Assembly: GCF_900129325.1 (NCBI RefSeq)
Contig: NZ_FQUP01000006.1
Location: 124,001 to 188,000, forward strand
Source: Kaistia soli DSM 19436
GTDB lineage: Bacteria > Pseudomonadota > Alphaproteobacteria > Rhizobiales > Kaistiaceae
Length of the DNA stretch: 64,000 bases
Direction: 5' to 3'
Shown here piece after piece: positions 1 through 8,643 of the stretch (the stretch's first letter is position 1; every line of letters begins with the position of its first letter). The notes beneath the pieces are model-generated. The model was not told where the DNA came from, made no database searches, and saw only the letters and a list, made by a program, of their open reading frames with translations. The position numbers were made by a program, and so were the translations under genes.

Positions 1-705
1 CTCGTCATCAGCCATCCCGCCTTCATCCGCGCCTATGACTGCCTCGTCGACCAGGGCGAAGATATCCGTGCCCTTCCCTTCCGGACGCGGCGTGAGCGGC
101 TCGAACGTCTCGTGGCGACGTCGCTTGCCAAGCGCATCGATCTCTCGCCGCTCATTCCCTATGACGACGCCGAGGCGCTGATGGAGAAGCGGAGCGCGCC
201 GCCGGCCGCGATCATCGAGGGGCTGATGCTGAAGCGCTGGGATTCGGTCTATGAGCCCGGCCGTCCGAAGGGGCCGTGGTTCAAATGGAAGCGCGATCCC
301 TACACAGTGGACGCCGTGCTGATGTATGCGCAGCGCGGCCATGGCAAGCGCTCGTCCTTTTATTCCGACTATACGTTCGGGGTCTGGAAATCGGGTGCCG
401 AAGGGACGGAGCTGGTCCCGGTCGGCAAGGCCTATTTCGGCTTCACCGACGACGAATTGGCCGAGATTGACCGCTTCGTGCGCCGCAACACCACCAACCG
501 GTTCGGCCCGGTGCGCGAAGTCGTCCACGAAGCCGATCGCGGGCTGGTGCTGGAAGTCGCCTTCGAGGGTCTCAACCGCTCGACGCGGCACAAGTCCGGG
601 GTCGCGATGCGCTTTCCCCGCGTCGCGCGGCTCCGCTGGGACAAGCCGCCACGCGAGGCGGACCGCATCGAGACGCTGGAGGCGCTGCTTTCTGCTGCCG
701 ATTGA
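1..705 (+). CDS. ATP-dependent DNA ligase, C-terminal part (5' end outside window)
   Basis: The frame is open from base 1 and encodes the last 234 residues of an ATP-dependent DNA ligase, which seals nicks through an enzyme-adenylate intermediate. Nucleotidyltransferase motif IV (IEGLMLKR) and motif V (WFKWKRDP) are visible, followed by an OB-fold-like tail (VDAVLMYAQRGHGKR). The motif I lysine lies upstream of the window. The tail resembles the bacterial ligases found beside a ligase-associated exonuclease and an Lhr-type helicase and linked to cross-link damage tolerance; that link is family knowledge, because the neighbours are not visible here. The next gene starts 33 bases after the stop. 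Confidence 0.9.
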   Translation, partial: LVISHPAFIRAYDCLVDQGEDIRALPFRTRRERLERLVATSLAKRIDLSPLIPYDDAEALMEKRSAPPAAIIEGLMLKRWDSVYEPGRPKGPWFKWKRDPYTVDAVLMYAQRGHGKRSSFYSDYTFGVWKSGAEGTELVPVGKAYFGFTDDELAEIDRFVRRNTTNRFGPVREVVHEADRGLVLEVAFEGLNRSTRHKSGVAMRFPRVARLRWDKPPREADRIETLEALLSAAD

Positions 706-737
706 CAAGGTATGGAGCCGGGCGCACCAAGACCGCG

Positions 738-1235
738 ATGATCTCCACCGCCGACAGCCCTCCCGCCATCCGCCCCTTCGCGCCCGGCGACACCGACGGT
801 GTCGCCCGCCTCATCGTGCCGATCCAGCAGGAGGAATTCGGCATAGCGATCACCTATGAGGAACAGGGCGACCTGCGCGACATTCCAGCCTTCTATCAGC
901 GCGGCACCGGCGGCTTCTGGGTCGCGATCGCGCCAGGCGGTGTCGTCGGCACGATCGGCCTCTACGATATCGGCGAGGGCGATGCGGCCCTCCGCAAGAT
1001 GTTCGTCTCGCCCGCTCATCGCGGCGACGGCACGGCGCGTCGGTTGCTCGGCCATTTGGTCGCGCATGCTCAGGAGCACCGCCTTCGCCGGATCATTCTC
1101 GGCACAACGGATCGCTTCCTCGCGGCGCATCGCTTCTATGAGAAGAACGGCTTTGCCGAGATCGTTCCCAAGGACCTGCCCGGCTCGTTCCCGCGCCTCG
1201 CCGTCGACAGCAAGTTCTACCAGCTCACGCTATGA
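738..1235 (+). CDS. GNAT family N-acetyltransferase
   Basis: A 165-residue GCN5-related acetyltransferase that moves an acetyl group from acetyl-CoA to an unknown amine. The acetyl-CoA-binding region is recognisable: a beta strand (GVVGTIGLYDI), then KMFVSPAHRGDGTARRLL (motif A, R/Q-x-x-G-x-G/A type) and the C-terminal HRFYEKNGF motif. ATG at 738 is preferred over an in-frame TTG at 702, which would overlap the ligase stop and add a tail that does not look conserved. The substrate cannot be predicted. Confidence 0.85.
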   Translation: MISTADSPPAIRPFAPGDTDGVARLIVPIQQEEFGIAITYEEQGDLRDIPAFYQRGTGGFWVAIAPGGVVGTIGLYDIGEGDAALRKMFVSPAHRGDGTARRLLGHLVAHAQEHRLRRIILGTTDRFLAAHRFYEKNGFAEIVPKDLPGSFPRLAVDSKFYQLTL

Positions 1236-1266
1236 TCGGGAGCGATTCGGGCCAGCGGAGAAAGTG

Positions 1267-1539
1267 ATGAACGGGCTGCAACGCTTCATGGGTGGTTCGC
1301 CGGCACAGGTGCTGCTCCGCCTCATTGTCCTGTCGCTCGTCGTCGGCATCGTCCTGTCGGCGCTCGGCATCTCGCCCTATGACATCCTCGCCCGGCTCGA
1401 AGCCTTCGTGCGGCGGATCTGGAACATGGGGTTCGGCGCCATCGGCTGGATCTGGAATTACTTCCTGCTGGGCGCCGTGATCGTCATACCCGTCTGGATC
1501 GTCATCCGCCTGCTCAACCTCGGCCGCGGCAAAAGCTGA
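1267..1539 (+). CDS. small two-helix membrane protein (DUF6460-like)
   Basis: A 90-residue protein with two hydrophobic segments (about residues 17-35 and 63-80) joined by a polar linker and ending in a basic tail, so a small inner-membrane protein. The ATG has a GGAG ribosome-binding site at 1257-1260. It resembles the short alphaproteobacterial DUF6460 family, whose function is unknown. It follows the acetyltransferase by about 30 bases and may be co-transcribed. The family assignment is from memory; the membrane topology can be seen directly. Confidence 0.7.
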   Translation: MNGLQRFMGGSPAQVLLRLIVLSLVVGIVLSALGISPYDILARLEAFVRRIWNMGFGAIGWIWNYFLLGAVIVIPVWIVIRLLNLGRGKS

Positions 1540-1623
1540 GGCCGGGTCGGAGCGGCGATCCGCGCTTGTCGAGGAAGGCCGCCGACAGATCGATTTCGCC
1601 TGACGTCCCTCCTCCGAACATCG

Positions 1624-1998
1624 TCAGTGGACGGAATAGGTGTTGTTGAGCCGGCCGCTCTTCGCATCGATGAACCGGACCACGGTAGGCCCGGCGATCT
1701 CGACTTTGTTACATTCGGTGAAATTCATCGTCTTGAACACCGAGCAGAGCGTGTCGCCCTTGAACGTCCACTTGAACGCGGCCGCCTTGTTGCTGCCGAG
1801 AGTGAAGATGCCCGAGCCACCTGCCTCATAGACGGCGTTGAAGGGCTTGCCCGATTTGGTCGTCGTCGTCAGCGACTTGCCGGCCACTGCGCCGAGGAAT
1901 TCCGCCTTGGTCGCAAATTTGCCCGTGGCAGCCGCGACTGCCACGAGGGCCAGCGTCAGCGCCATCGTCGTCATGAGTGTTTCGACCCGTTTCCACAT
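1624..1998 (-). CDS. small exported protein of unknown function
   Basis: Encodes about 124 residues beginning MWKRVETLM, followed by a hydrophobic signal-peptide core (TTMALTLALVAVAAATG) and a mature domain with two cysteines (around LCSVF and TECNK) that could form a disulfide in the periplasm. The start was chosen because the signal sequence follows at once and a GGAAGG ribosome-binding site lies about 10 bases upstream. The KSLTTTTKSGKPF region vaguely recalls DUF995-type periplasmic proteins, but I do not recognise the family firmly. It is convergent with the upstream small membrane protein gene. Confidence 0.6.
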   Translation of the reverse strand: MWKRVETLMTTMALTLALVAVAAATGKFATKAEFLGAVAGKSLTTTTKSGKPFNAVYEAGGSGIFTLGSNKAAAFKWTFKGDTLCSVFKTMNFTECNKVEIAGPTVVRFIDAKSGRLNNTYSVH

Positions 1999-2174
1999 CG
2001 CGTGCGTTTTCACCTTCCATGATTGTCGCGCCCCGCCCGCGTTTTCCTTCCGCGCCCGGACACGTCCCACTCTCCCTCCGTTCAACTTCGGAGCACAAGA
2101 TGTGTCGGCGAAATCTGGATGGCCCGAGGCCAGATCTTGGGGCGAAGCGCGCAGGAGAGCGTTGGTTTTCGGCT

Positions 2175-2945
2175 TCAGTCGCGACGGAAGAGAACGCCGG
2201 CCAGCCAGCCGGTCAGAAGCGCCAGTGCGATGCAGATCAGGCCGTAGAAATAGCCGTTGCGACGGGCGAGATCGAAGGTGAACTGCTCGAAGCCGGTCTT
2301 GGCGATGCCGAAGGCGGCGCTGTTGGCTGCCAGCATGGCACTGTCGCGGAACAGGAAGACCGAGACGCGATAGGTGCCGACCGGCACATTGGCCGGCACG
2401 TCGACCGTGGTCTGGAAGACCGCTGAACCGGGAAACGTCACGCCATAGGGCGCGTCTCTATAAAGCCCCGCCTCTCGCTTCAGCCGGACGAAGGCATCGC
2501 GAAAGGCTTCGTCGCCCGGCTCGGGGCGACCTTCCCTCGCGCGGAAGGCGAGATAGTCGAAGCCGATCTGGTAGCGCGTCAGCGTTTCGGCGGGCGCGAT
2601 GTCGTTGAGCGGCCGCGAGGAATGCACCGCATAGAAGGACGGCATGTCGAGGAAGGTGCGCGCGGCCCGGTTGAGCCAGATGCCGGCGACGCGTTCCTTG
2701 CGGCGGGTGACGAGGGTTTCGTCCGGGCCTCGCACCACGACGACGATGTCATAGACGCCGCCACGCGATATGGTCCCGGCATCGCGCTCGATTGCTCCGA
2801 AGACCGTGACGCCGGTGCCGGTGAAGCTCGACGAGATCTTCACATGGTCGGTCGAGAGCGCGACGACCAGTTGCTCCGCGGACGACTGCCGAAGCGCAAG
2901 CACCAGCATGCCGGCGAGCAGAGCGAGGCGGAACGCCGCGTTCAC
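2175..2945 (-). CDS. TIGR02186 family membrane-anchored exported protein
   Basis: A 256-residue protein with an N-terminal signal peptide (about residues 1-24), a large beta-rich extracytoplasmic domain, and one C-terminal transmembrane helix (GLICIALALLTGWLAGVLF) ending in FRRD. This is the architecture of TIGR02186, an alphaproteobacterial family of unknown function. The GTG start overlaps the stop of the upstream TauE/SafE gene by 4 bases (GTGA), implying translational coupling. The same pairing is known in related genomes, so the protein is inferred to be an accessory factor of that exporter. Confidence 0.85.
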   Translation of the reverse strand: MNAAFRLALLAGMLVLALRQSSAEQLVVALSTDHVKISSSFTGTGVTVFGAIERDAGTISRGGVYDIVVVVRGPDETLVTRRKERVAGIWLNRAARTFLDMPSFYAVHSSRPLNDIAPAETLTRYQIGFDYLAFRAREGRPEPGDEAFRDAFVRLKREAGLYRDAPYGVTFPGSAVFQTTVDVPANVPVGTYRVSVFLFRDSAMLAANSAAFGIAKTGFEQFTFDLARRNGYFYGLICIALALLTGWLAGVLFRRD

Positions 2946-3871
2946 CTGGCATCCCCGGCGAGGGTTGCCAGCGAAAACAGCTCGTCCGGTGTCGACACGA
3001 GATTGACGAGAAAGCGGATGCCGACCGCCAGCACCAGCAGCGCCAGCATGGCACGAAGCTGCTCGCCGCCGACACGAGCGCCGAGCCGGGCGCCGAATTG
3101 CGCGCCGATGACGCCGCCGACCATCAGGATGAGTGCCAGCACGCCATCGACGGAATGGTTGTTGCCGGACTGGAGCAGCGTTGCCACCGCCATCGTGCCG
3201 ATCATCTGGATCAGCGATGTGCCGACCACAATGCTGGTCGGGACGCGCAGGATATAGATCAGGGCCGGCACGAGGATAAAGCCGCCACCGATGCCGAGCA
3301 TCGAGCCGAGAATGCCGATCCCGACGCCGATGGCGAGGATCGGGATGATGCTGACATAGAGCTTGGAGCGCTTGAAGCGCATCTTGAACGGCAGGCCGTG
3401 CATCCAGCCATGCTGGCCCGGCCGGCGGAGCGGCGCCGGGCGGCCGCGCCGCGTGTTGATGATCGAGCGGACAGATTCCCACAGCATCAGTCCGCCGACG
3501 AGGCCAAGAAAGGTCACGTAGCAGATGGAGATGATGAGATCGAGCTGGCCGGTCCGGCGCAGCAGCGTGAAGATGGCGACGCCGATCGTCGAGCCGACGA
3601 TACCGGCAACGACCAGAACGCCGGCCAGCTTAAAGTCGATCAGCTTGCGCCGCCAATAAGTAAGCGAGGCCGAGAAGGACGAGGCGACGACCTGCGCGGT
3701 CGTGCTCGCCACCGCCACCGCCGGCGAGATGCCCGAGAAGATCAGCAGAGGAGTGAGCAGGAAGCCACCGCCGACCCCGAACAACCCCGACAGAAAGCCG
3801 ACGGCTGCCCCCATGCCGAAGATGAGGAACATGTTGACCGGCAGTTCGGCGATGGGGAGATAGATCTGCAC
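2942..3871 (-). CDS. TauE/SafE family sulfite/organosulfonate exporter-type permease
   Basis: A 309-residue polytopic inner-membrane protein made of two homologous halves, each starting with a glycine-rich signature: GLFGVGGGFLLTP near residue 30 and SMLGIGGGFILVP near residue 185. This is the TauE/SafE (DUF81) fold, implicated in export of sulfite, sulfoacetate or related anions. Here the substrate is unknown. It is the first gene of a two-gene unit with the TIGR02186 protein. A TTGACA promoter lies about 70-100 bases upstream. Confidence 0.9.
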   Translation of the reverse strand: MQIYLPIAELPVNMFLIFGMGAAVGFLSGLFGVGGGFLLTPLLIFSGISPAVAVASTTAQVVASSFSASLTYWRRKLIDFKLAGVLVVAGIVGSTIGVAIFTLLRRTGQLDLIISICYVTFLGLVGGLMLWESVRSIINTRRGRPAPLRRPGQHGWMHGLPFKMRFKRSKLYVSIIPILAIGVGIGILGSMLGIGGGFILVPALIYILRVPTSIVVGTSLIQMIGTMAVATLLQSGNNHSVDGVLALILMVGGVIGAQFGARLGARVGGEQLRAMLALLVLAVGIRFLVNLVSTPDELFSLATLAGDAR

Positions 3872-3939
3872 GACGCCTGACCGCTGGCGGTCTTGGAAGC
3901 CCGGGAGAGGCCTCTCAGGGCGGGACCGCCGCTCCGCCC

Positions 3940-3968
3940 GATAAACAAGCTGACCCGCCGCCTGTCAA
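3940..3968 (-). promoter_or_regulatory. sigma70-type promoter for the TauE/SafE operon
   Basis: On the minus strand a perfect -35 TTGACA (3963-3968) is followed after 17 bases by TTTATC (3940-3945) as -10. It lies about 70 bases upstream of the TauE/SafE start. It was identified by consensus only. Confidence 0.5.
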
Positions 3969-4055
3969 CGCGAACGCGCCGCGGGAAAGGCCCTCCGATG
4001 TAACGTCTTGCCGAGGCCGCCGGCGCAACGCGCCCGCAGCCAACTTTCGTCGTGC

Positions 4056-7000
4056 TCAGCCCTTGCCGTCGGTCAGGTTCGCCCCGGCAAGCGGTGCAGC
4101 CGTTGAAGCCGTCTGCATCCATTCCGCCTTCGGCACCGGCTCAGCATTGGCTGCAGCGTTTTGCGGCCGCGGCGTGAAGGCCTGCACGGCGGCGCGCGCG
4201 CTGGCAAGCTCGGCAGGCTTCAGCGCGTTGGCAACCTCGTCACGGCGCTTGCCGGCATCGGTGTCCCCCTGCGCGGCTGCGAGAGCAAACCATTTGTAGG
4301 ACTGCATCAGGTCGACGCCGAGGCCAAGTCCGCGGGCATAGAGCACGCCGAGATTATACTGGCTGTCGGCGACGCCGAGATTGGCGGCTTCGACGAAGAG
4401 CTGCGCCGCAGCCGTGTAGTCGGGCGCGCCCGTGGCGCCTTCGCTGATCATGACACCCAGATTGTGCACGGCGCGCGCATTGCCCTGCGCGCTCGCCTTG
4501 CGATACCAGGCCTCGGCCTCGGCGGGATCGCGCTTCACGCCCTCGCCGCGTTCATAGAGGCTGCCCAGACGATACTGGGCGATGGCGAGGCCGCCCTTCG
4601 CCGCGCGGGCATACCATTGCGCCGCAAGCTGAACATCCTGGCGAACGCCGAGGCCCTCAGCATACTGCTTGCCGAGTTCGAAGGCGGCGACCACGTCACC
4701 GGCATTCGCATCCCGCTTGACCAACGCAACGTTGAGCGCCGGAACCGGCTCGGGCGCCGGCGCGACGGCGACAGCCGGCACGGCGCTCATCGGGCTTGCC
4801 ATAGCGCTGGCGGGCTCGAAGGCGAGCGCTGCGTCGGAGGCTGGTGCCACGAGGTTGGGCTTGGCGGCGAGCGCCGAGGGATCCACGGTCTGCGTGGGGG
4901 CGGCGGCAGCGGGCGCGGCGGTGGGCACCGAGGCAACAGCAGGACGCGCTGGCTTGACCGGCACGGATGCCGTCGGCATCGGGTCTATGGCGGCATCGCC
5001 GGTCAGTCTGGCGATGCGCTCGCCGACGGAAGGGCCGTACTGGACTGCGCCAAGCGCGAGCACGACAGCGGCGATCGCCAGCATGATCGGGCGCCGGCGT
5101 GAGCGGAACACCTGGCCAATGCGCGCGAGCGGCCCCGGCCGCGACTCGGCCTCGGCGCTTTCCTCCAGCGCGGCCTTGCGCTCGGCCTTGCCGACCTTTG
5201 CGGTTTCGGCCTGCGCGGCCTGCGCGGCGCGCCGGGCCGCGGCAATAAAATCCGCCTTCCGGTCACCCGGGCGGGCCGATGCGTCAGAGCGCGGCTCTTC
5301 GGCGGGAAAGAACTCGGAGCGCAGGCTGAGATCGGGCTTGCCCGACCCCGGCGCGAGCGGGCGATGGTCCTCCGGCAGCTCGGCATAGCGGCGCGGCGCA
5401 GGCTCAAGCTGCAGGCCATGCTCGTCGGCTTCGAGCTGCGTGATGCGCTCGACGACCTTCGCCAGCGTGTCGTGCACGGCTTCCAGCGTGTCGTGGTTCT
5501 GCCGGTCGGAATGCAGCGCTGCCGTCTGAAGGTTGCGCAGATCCTCGCGCAGCGCGCGGATCAGCGCCTCATCTGGATAGCTCGACAGCTGACCGGCGAA
5601 TTCGCTGAGCGTCGAGCGTGCAGCATCGCGGGCCGCCTCGATGGTCTCGCGGCGCGTGTCGCCGAGGATCGACTGCATGCGGTCGAGATTTTCCTCGACC
5701 TTGGAGAGCGCGTCGGCGCCGGGGGCGGATCCGGAGAATTTCTCGGCGAGCGAGGCAACTTGCGCCTCGAGCTGGGCAAGCGTCTGGTTGTCGTCGCGCC
5801 GGGTCGCGGCGTCGAGCCGCTGCATCAGCGCATGCATCTGCTGGTCGATCGCGTCGAAGCGAACCGGCTCGCGTTCGACGATATGCTCACGCAAACCCGA
5901 GATCTCGCCGCGAAGGCCGTCGATCGCGGCGATGGCCGCAGCCGACGTGGCGGCCGCGGGCTGCAGGCTCGGCAGCTCGACGATCGCATCGAATCGGCCG
6001 GAAAGCGCATCGATGCGTTCTTCCAGGCGGCTGAGCGCCGCCTCCCCGCCGATGGCCCCGCGCGATGCGACGGCCTCGAGCATGCCGTGGATCGCCGCGA
6101 CCTGCTTTTCAAGGCGGATCATCAGGACCGGATCTGTACCCTTGGCGAAACCGTCGACCTCACGCCGGATGGCGGCAAGCTCCCGCTCGATCGGTGCAAG
6201 ATCGACCGTGCCATGCGGGATCGAAGCGAGCCGCTCGATCGTCTGGCGAAGCTCCGCGATCTGGCGATCGGCAGCGGTATCGACGCGGGTGGCGGCCAGC
6301 GAGGCAATCGCGTTACGGATGTCCTCAAGTTCGCCTTCCATGGAGCGGAAGGGCTGGGCGCGATCGATCAGGCCGCCGAGGCGGCCGACCTCGTCGGCAA
6401 GCTGCTCGACGCGGCCGCGCTCCGGTACGCGGCGGACGATGTCGTCTAGTCGCTCGATGACGTGGCCATAACCCAACTCGATCGAGGCGAGGGTCGTCTC
6501 GCGCGCCGAGGCGTCGATCGCCTGGCGGATATCGGCGAGATGCTGGCGCAATTCATCGAAGAGACCGGCGCCTTCCCGCGGCATGGTCTCGAGCCTCGCG
6601 GCGAAATCGGCGCGCAGCGCCTTGTCCATCTCTTCGCTGCGCTGCGCCTCGGTGCCGATCCGGCGGCCGAGCGTCGCGATGTCGCTGCGGAGCGCCGTGA
6701 TCGCATCTTCGATCGCAATCGAATCGACGGCGGCAAGGCGCCCGGACTCGCCGTCGATGGCCTGCTGGCGGGCCGCGATCTCGGCGATGGCGGAGCGGAA
6801 CACCGGGGGCGCTTCGGCGCGGGGCGGTTCAGGGCGAACAGGTTCAACGCGTGGTGCCGGGCTCGGAGCGGGAATAGCCTGCGCGGCGGCCATCTGGCCG
6901 GCGATCGCCGCAAGTCGCGCTTCGATCTCGCCCAGACGATCGCCCTCGGGGCGCGGCGTCTCGACCGGCGGCTGCTCCTGGCGCGGAAGCTCCTGGCGGG

Positions 7001-7289
7001 GAGGCAGCTCCCGCAACGGTTCCGGTCGAACGAAGTCTTCGGCCGGCTGCAGCTGCGCGAAGCTCTGGCGCTGCGGCTGAACAGGCGGGGCGGCTCGCTG
7101 GCTGGCACCGCGACGGGCGGCCCCCTCGATCGCATCGATCTGCTCGGTAATGCTCTCAACCAGCGCCGAAAGCGCCGCGATGCGCTCCGAACTCGGACCA
7201 CGGCGCGCGCCGCCTGCATCGCCCGCCGCATAAGCGGGTTGCGCAGCCGAACGCGCTGGTCCGAAATCGGATCTCGTACCTGTCATCAT
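4056..7289 (-). CDS. PodJ-like coiled-coil/Sel1-repeat membrane protein
   Basis: A protein of about 1,077 residues. Its long cytoplasmic N-terminal part is proline-rich at first and then mostly heptad-rich coiled coil. One transmembrane helix follows at roughly residues 733-752 (IMLAIAAVVLALGAV, preceded by RRRRP), then an Ala/Pro-rich linker and Sel1-type TPR-like repeats at about 866-1050 (for example AFELGKQYAEGLGV, AQYRLGSLYERGEGV). This order matches PodJ, the polar organelle development scaffold of Caulobacter and Rhizobiales. No C-terminal peptidoglycan-binding domain is evident, unlike Caulobacter PodJ. An in-frame GTG lies six bases before the chosen ATG. The function in polarity is inferred from architecture. 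Confidence 0.75.
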   Translation of the reverse strand: MMTGTRSDFGPARSAAQPAYAAGDAGGARRGPSSERIAALSALVESITEQIDAIEGAARRGASQRAAPPVQPQRQSFAQLQPAEDFVRPEPLRELPPRQELPRQEQPPVETPRPEGDRLGEIEARLAAIAGQMAAAQAIPAPSPAPRVEPVRPEPPRAEAPPVFRSAIAEIAARQQAIDGESGRLAAVDSIAIEDAITALRSDIATLGRRIGTEAQRSEEMDKALRADFAARLETMPREGAGLFDELRQHLADIRQAIDASARETTLASIELGYGHVIERLDDIVRRVPERGRVEQLADEVGRLGGLIDRAQPFRSMEGELEDIRNAIASLAATRVDTAADRQIAELRQTIERLASIPHGTVDLAPIERELAAIRREVDGFAKGTDPVLMIRLEKQVAAIHGMLEAVASRGAIGGEAALSRLEERIDALSGRFDAIVELPSLQPAAATSAAAIAAIDGLRGEISGLREHIVEREPVRFDAIDQQMHALMQRLDAATRRDDNQTLAQLEAQVASLAEKFSGSAPGADALSKVEENLDRMQSILGDTRRETIEAARDAARSTLSEFAGQLSSYPDEALIRALREDLRNLQTAALHSDRQNHDTLEAVHDTLAKVVERITQLEADEHGLQLEPAPRRYAELPEDHRPLAPGSGKPDLSLRSEFFPAEEPRSDASARPGDRKADFIAAARRAAQAAQAETAKVGKAERKAALEESAEAESRPGPLARIGQVFRSRRRPIMLAIAAVVLALGAVQYGPSVGERIARLTGDAAIDPMPTASVPVKPARPAVASVPTAAPAAAAPTQTVDPSALAAKPNLVAPASDAALAFEPASAMASPMSAVPAVAVAPAPEPVPALNVALVKRDANAGDVVAAFELGKQYAEGLGVRQDVQLAAQWYARAAKGGLAIAQYRLGSLYERGEGVKRDPAEAEAWYRKASAQGNARAVHNLGVMISEGATGAPDYTAAAQLFVEAANLGVADSQYNLGVLYARGLGLGVDLMQSYKWFALAAAQGDTDAGKRRDEVANALKPAELASARAAVQAFTPRPQNAAANAEPVPKAEWMQTASTAAPLAGANLTDGKG

Positions 7290-7629
7290 TGCCACCCGAC
7301 CCCCGAGCCTGCCTCTGCGGCGCGCGCCTCGTCATCTGGTCGGCGCGCCTCGGCCCGGGCAGCGAAACCGGGAGCCGACGCGGCGACGATGCGGTCGATC
7401 GCCTTCGCCCGAGCATTGGCAAATCATGGTAAACAACGCGTTAATCGACCGACGCTGTCTTGAGGGACGAGTAAGGTCCCTTAACGACGGTTCAGGCTTC
7501 GGCAGCTGCCGCGCGCCTGATCATGCATTCCACGCGCATTGCGTTCATCCCAGGCTTGCCACGATGCCGTGCGATGATGAGATTGGGAAGCAGAGTTGGT
7601 CCGGCGTGACGGCAGGAAAAAGGGATTCG
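7290..7629. other. intergenic region between divergent podJ-like and MerR genes
   Basis: A 340-base divergent promoter region. Its left half is GC-rich. Its middle (about 7420-7465) is AT-richer and holds a CtrA-like element plus a separate TTAACG half-site at about 7479. The right end carries an AAAAAGGG-type ribosome-binding site for the MerR gene. I found no convincing small gene or RNA in it. Confidence 0.5.
7430..7444 (-). promoter_or_regulatory. CtrA-like box upstream of the podJ-like gene
   Basis: Read on the minus strand the site is TTAA, seven bases, then TTTA followed by CC. It differs by one base from the CtrA consensus TTAA-N7-TTAA(C). It lies about 140 bases upstream of the PodJ-like start. 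Cell-cycle control of podJ is known in Caulobacter; binding here is inferred. Confidence 0.35.
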
Positions 7630-8088
7630 ATGAGCGTGACGCGGTTGGCTGATATAGCACGCGACGATGTGGACGGAACCGGGATCCCCGACGGGAACCG
7701 GCAGACCAGCTTCACGATCGGCGATCTTGCGCGCGAGTTCGATGTCACGCTCAGGACGCTCCGCTTCTATGAGGACAAGGGACTGCTCAGCCCACGGCGC
7801 GAGGGCCCGAATCGGATCTATTCGCGCCGCGACCGCGGACGGCTCAAGCTGGTATTGATGGGCAAGAAGGTCGGTTTCTCGCTGACCGAGATCAAGGCGA
7901 TGCTCGATCTCTACGATCTCAAGGACGGTCAGGTGCCGCAGATGCGCCTGGCGCTTGGCAAGTTCAACGAGCAGATCGCCATCCTCGAGCGGCAGAAGAT
8001 CGACATCGAACGGGCGGTCGAGGAATTGCGGCGCACGGTCAGCGTCGTCAATGGTCTGATCCGGCAGAAAGAGACGAGCGGCAGCTGA
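7630..8088 (+). CDS. MerR family transcriptional regulator
   Basis: A 152-residue regulator with the N-terminal MerR winged helix-turn-helix (FTIGDLAREFDVTLRTLRFY, about residues 28-47, then GLLSPRREG and RIYSRRD) and a C-terminal dimerisation coiled coil (about 100-145). It has no cysteine pattern typical of metal-sensing MerR proteins. It resembles the LiuR/PsrA-like regulators of branched-chain amino acid or fatty acid catabolism in proteobacteria, but no such genes adjoin it. ATG 7630 is preceded by AAAAAGGGA. The target genes are unknown. Confidence 0.85.
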   Translation: MSVTRLADIARDDVDGTGIPDGNRQTSFTIGDLAREFDVTLRTLRFYEDKGLLSPRREGPNRIYSRRDRGRLKLVLMGKKVGFSLTEIKAMLDLYDLKDGQVPQMRLALGKFNEQIAILERQKIDIERAVEELRRTVSVVNGLIRQKETSGS

Positions 8089-8112
8089 CGCCCGTCTCTT
8101 CAAGGAGGGTTC

Positions 8113-8643
8113 ATGCAGCGCCTGTCCGTGCTCACGTTCGCCGCAATGCTCGCCGTCTTCGCGGCCGAGGCCCGCGCCGCCGACACCGCGCCGCCCGCGG
8201 CACCCGATGCCGCTCTCGATGCCCCGCGGATCGGCCGCTACACCATGGTGCCGGCCGATGGCGGTTTTGTCCGCCTCGATACGGAGACGGGGACCGTCTC
8301 GCATTGCCGGCGCGAGTCCGAGGCGATCGACTCGCCCTGGCGCTGCGCCGCGATTCCCGAGGCGGTGCTCGGCGAACCGGGACGGGTCGAGGCGCTGACG
8401 GCGCGCGTCGAGGCGCTTTCGGCCGAGGTCGAGCGCCTGCGCGGCCGGCTGGACGCCATCGACGGTGGCCCGAGCGCCGGCGCGGCAGCATCGCCGACCG
8501 ACGATCCGGAACTCGATCGCGCGCTCGGCTTCAGCACCGAGCTGATGCGCCGCTTCTTCGGCCTGATGCACGAGATGAAAAGCGGCGAGCCCCCGCTCCC
8601 GCCAAAGCCGATCCCGCCAAGCCCTGAAGCCGTCAGGCCTTGA
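8113..8643 (+). CDS. exported protein of unknown function with coiled-coil segment
   Basis: A 176-residue protein with a signal peptide (MQRLSVLTFAAMLAVFAAEARA, cleavage likely after ARA), a short beta-type domain with two cysteines (HCRRESE and WRCAAIPE) and a heptad-rich helix (VEALTARVEALSAEVERLR). The tail is proline-rich. A strong AAGGAGG site precedes the ATG. It starts 24 bases after the MerR gene, suggesting co-transcription. Its last 11 bases overlap the convergent pip gene. I do not recognise a named family. Confidence 0.7.
   Translation: MQRLSVLTFAAMLAVFAAEARAADTAPPAAPDAALDAPRIGRYTMVPADGGFVRLDTETGTVSHCRRESEAIDSPWRCAAIPEAVLGEPGRVEALTARVEALSAEVERLRGRLDAIDGGPSAGAAASPTDDPELDRALGFSTELMRRFFGLMHEMKSGEPPLPPKPIPPSPEAVRP

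Noticed and set aside
702-738. TTG start for the GNAT gene overlapping the ligase stop
   Set aside because: The extra 12 residues look unconserved and the ATG at 738 gives a normal GNAT start.
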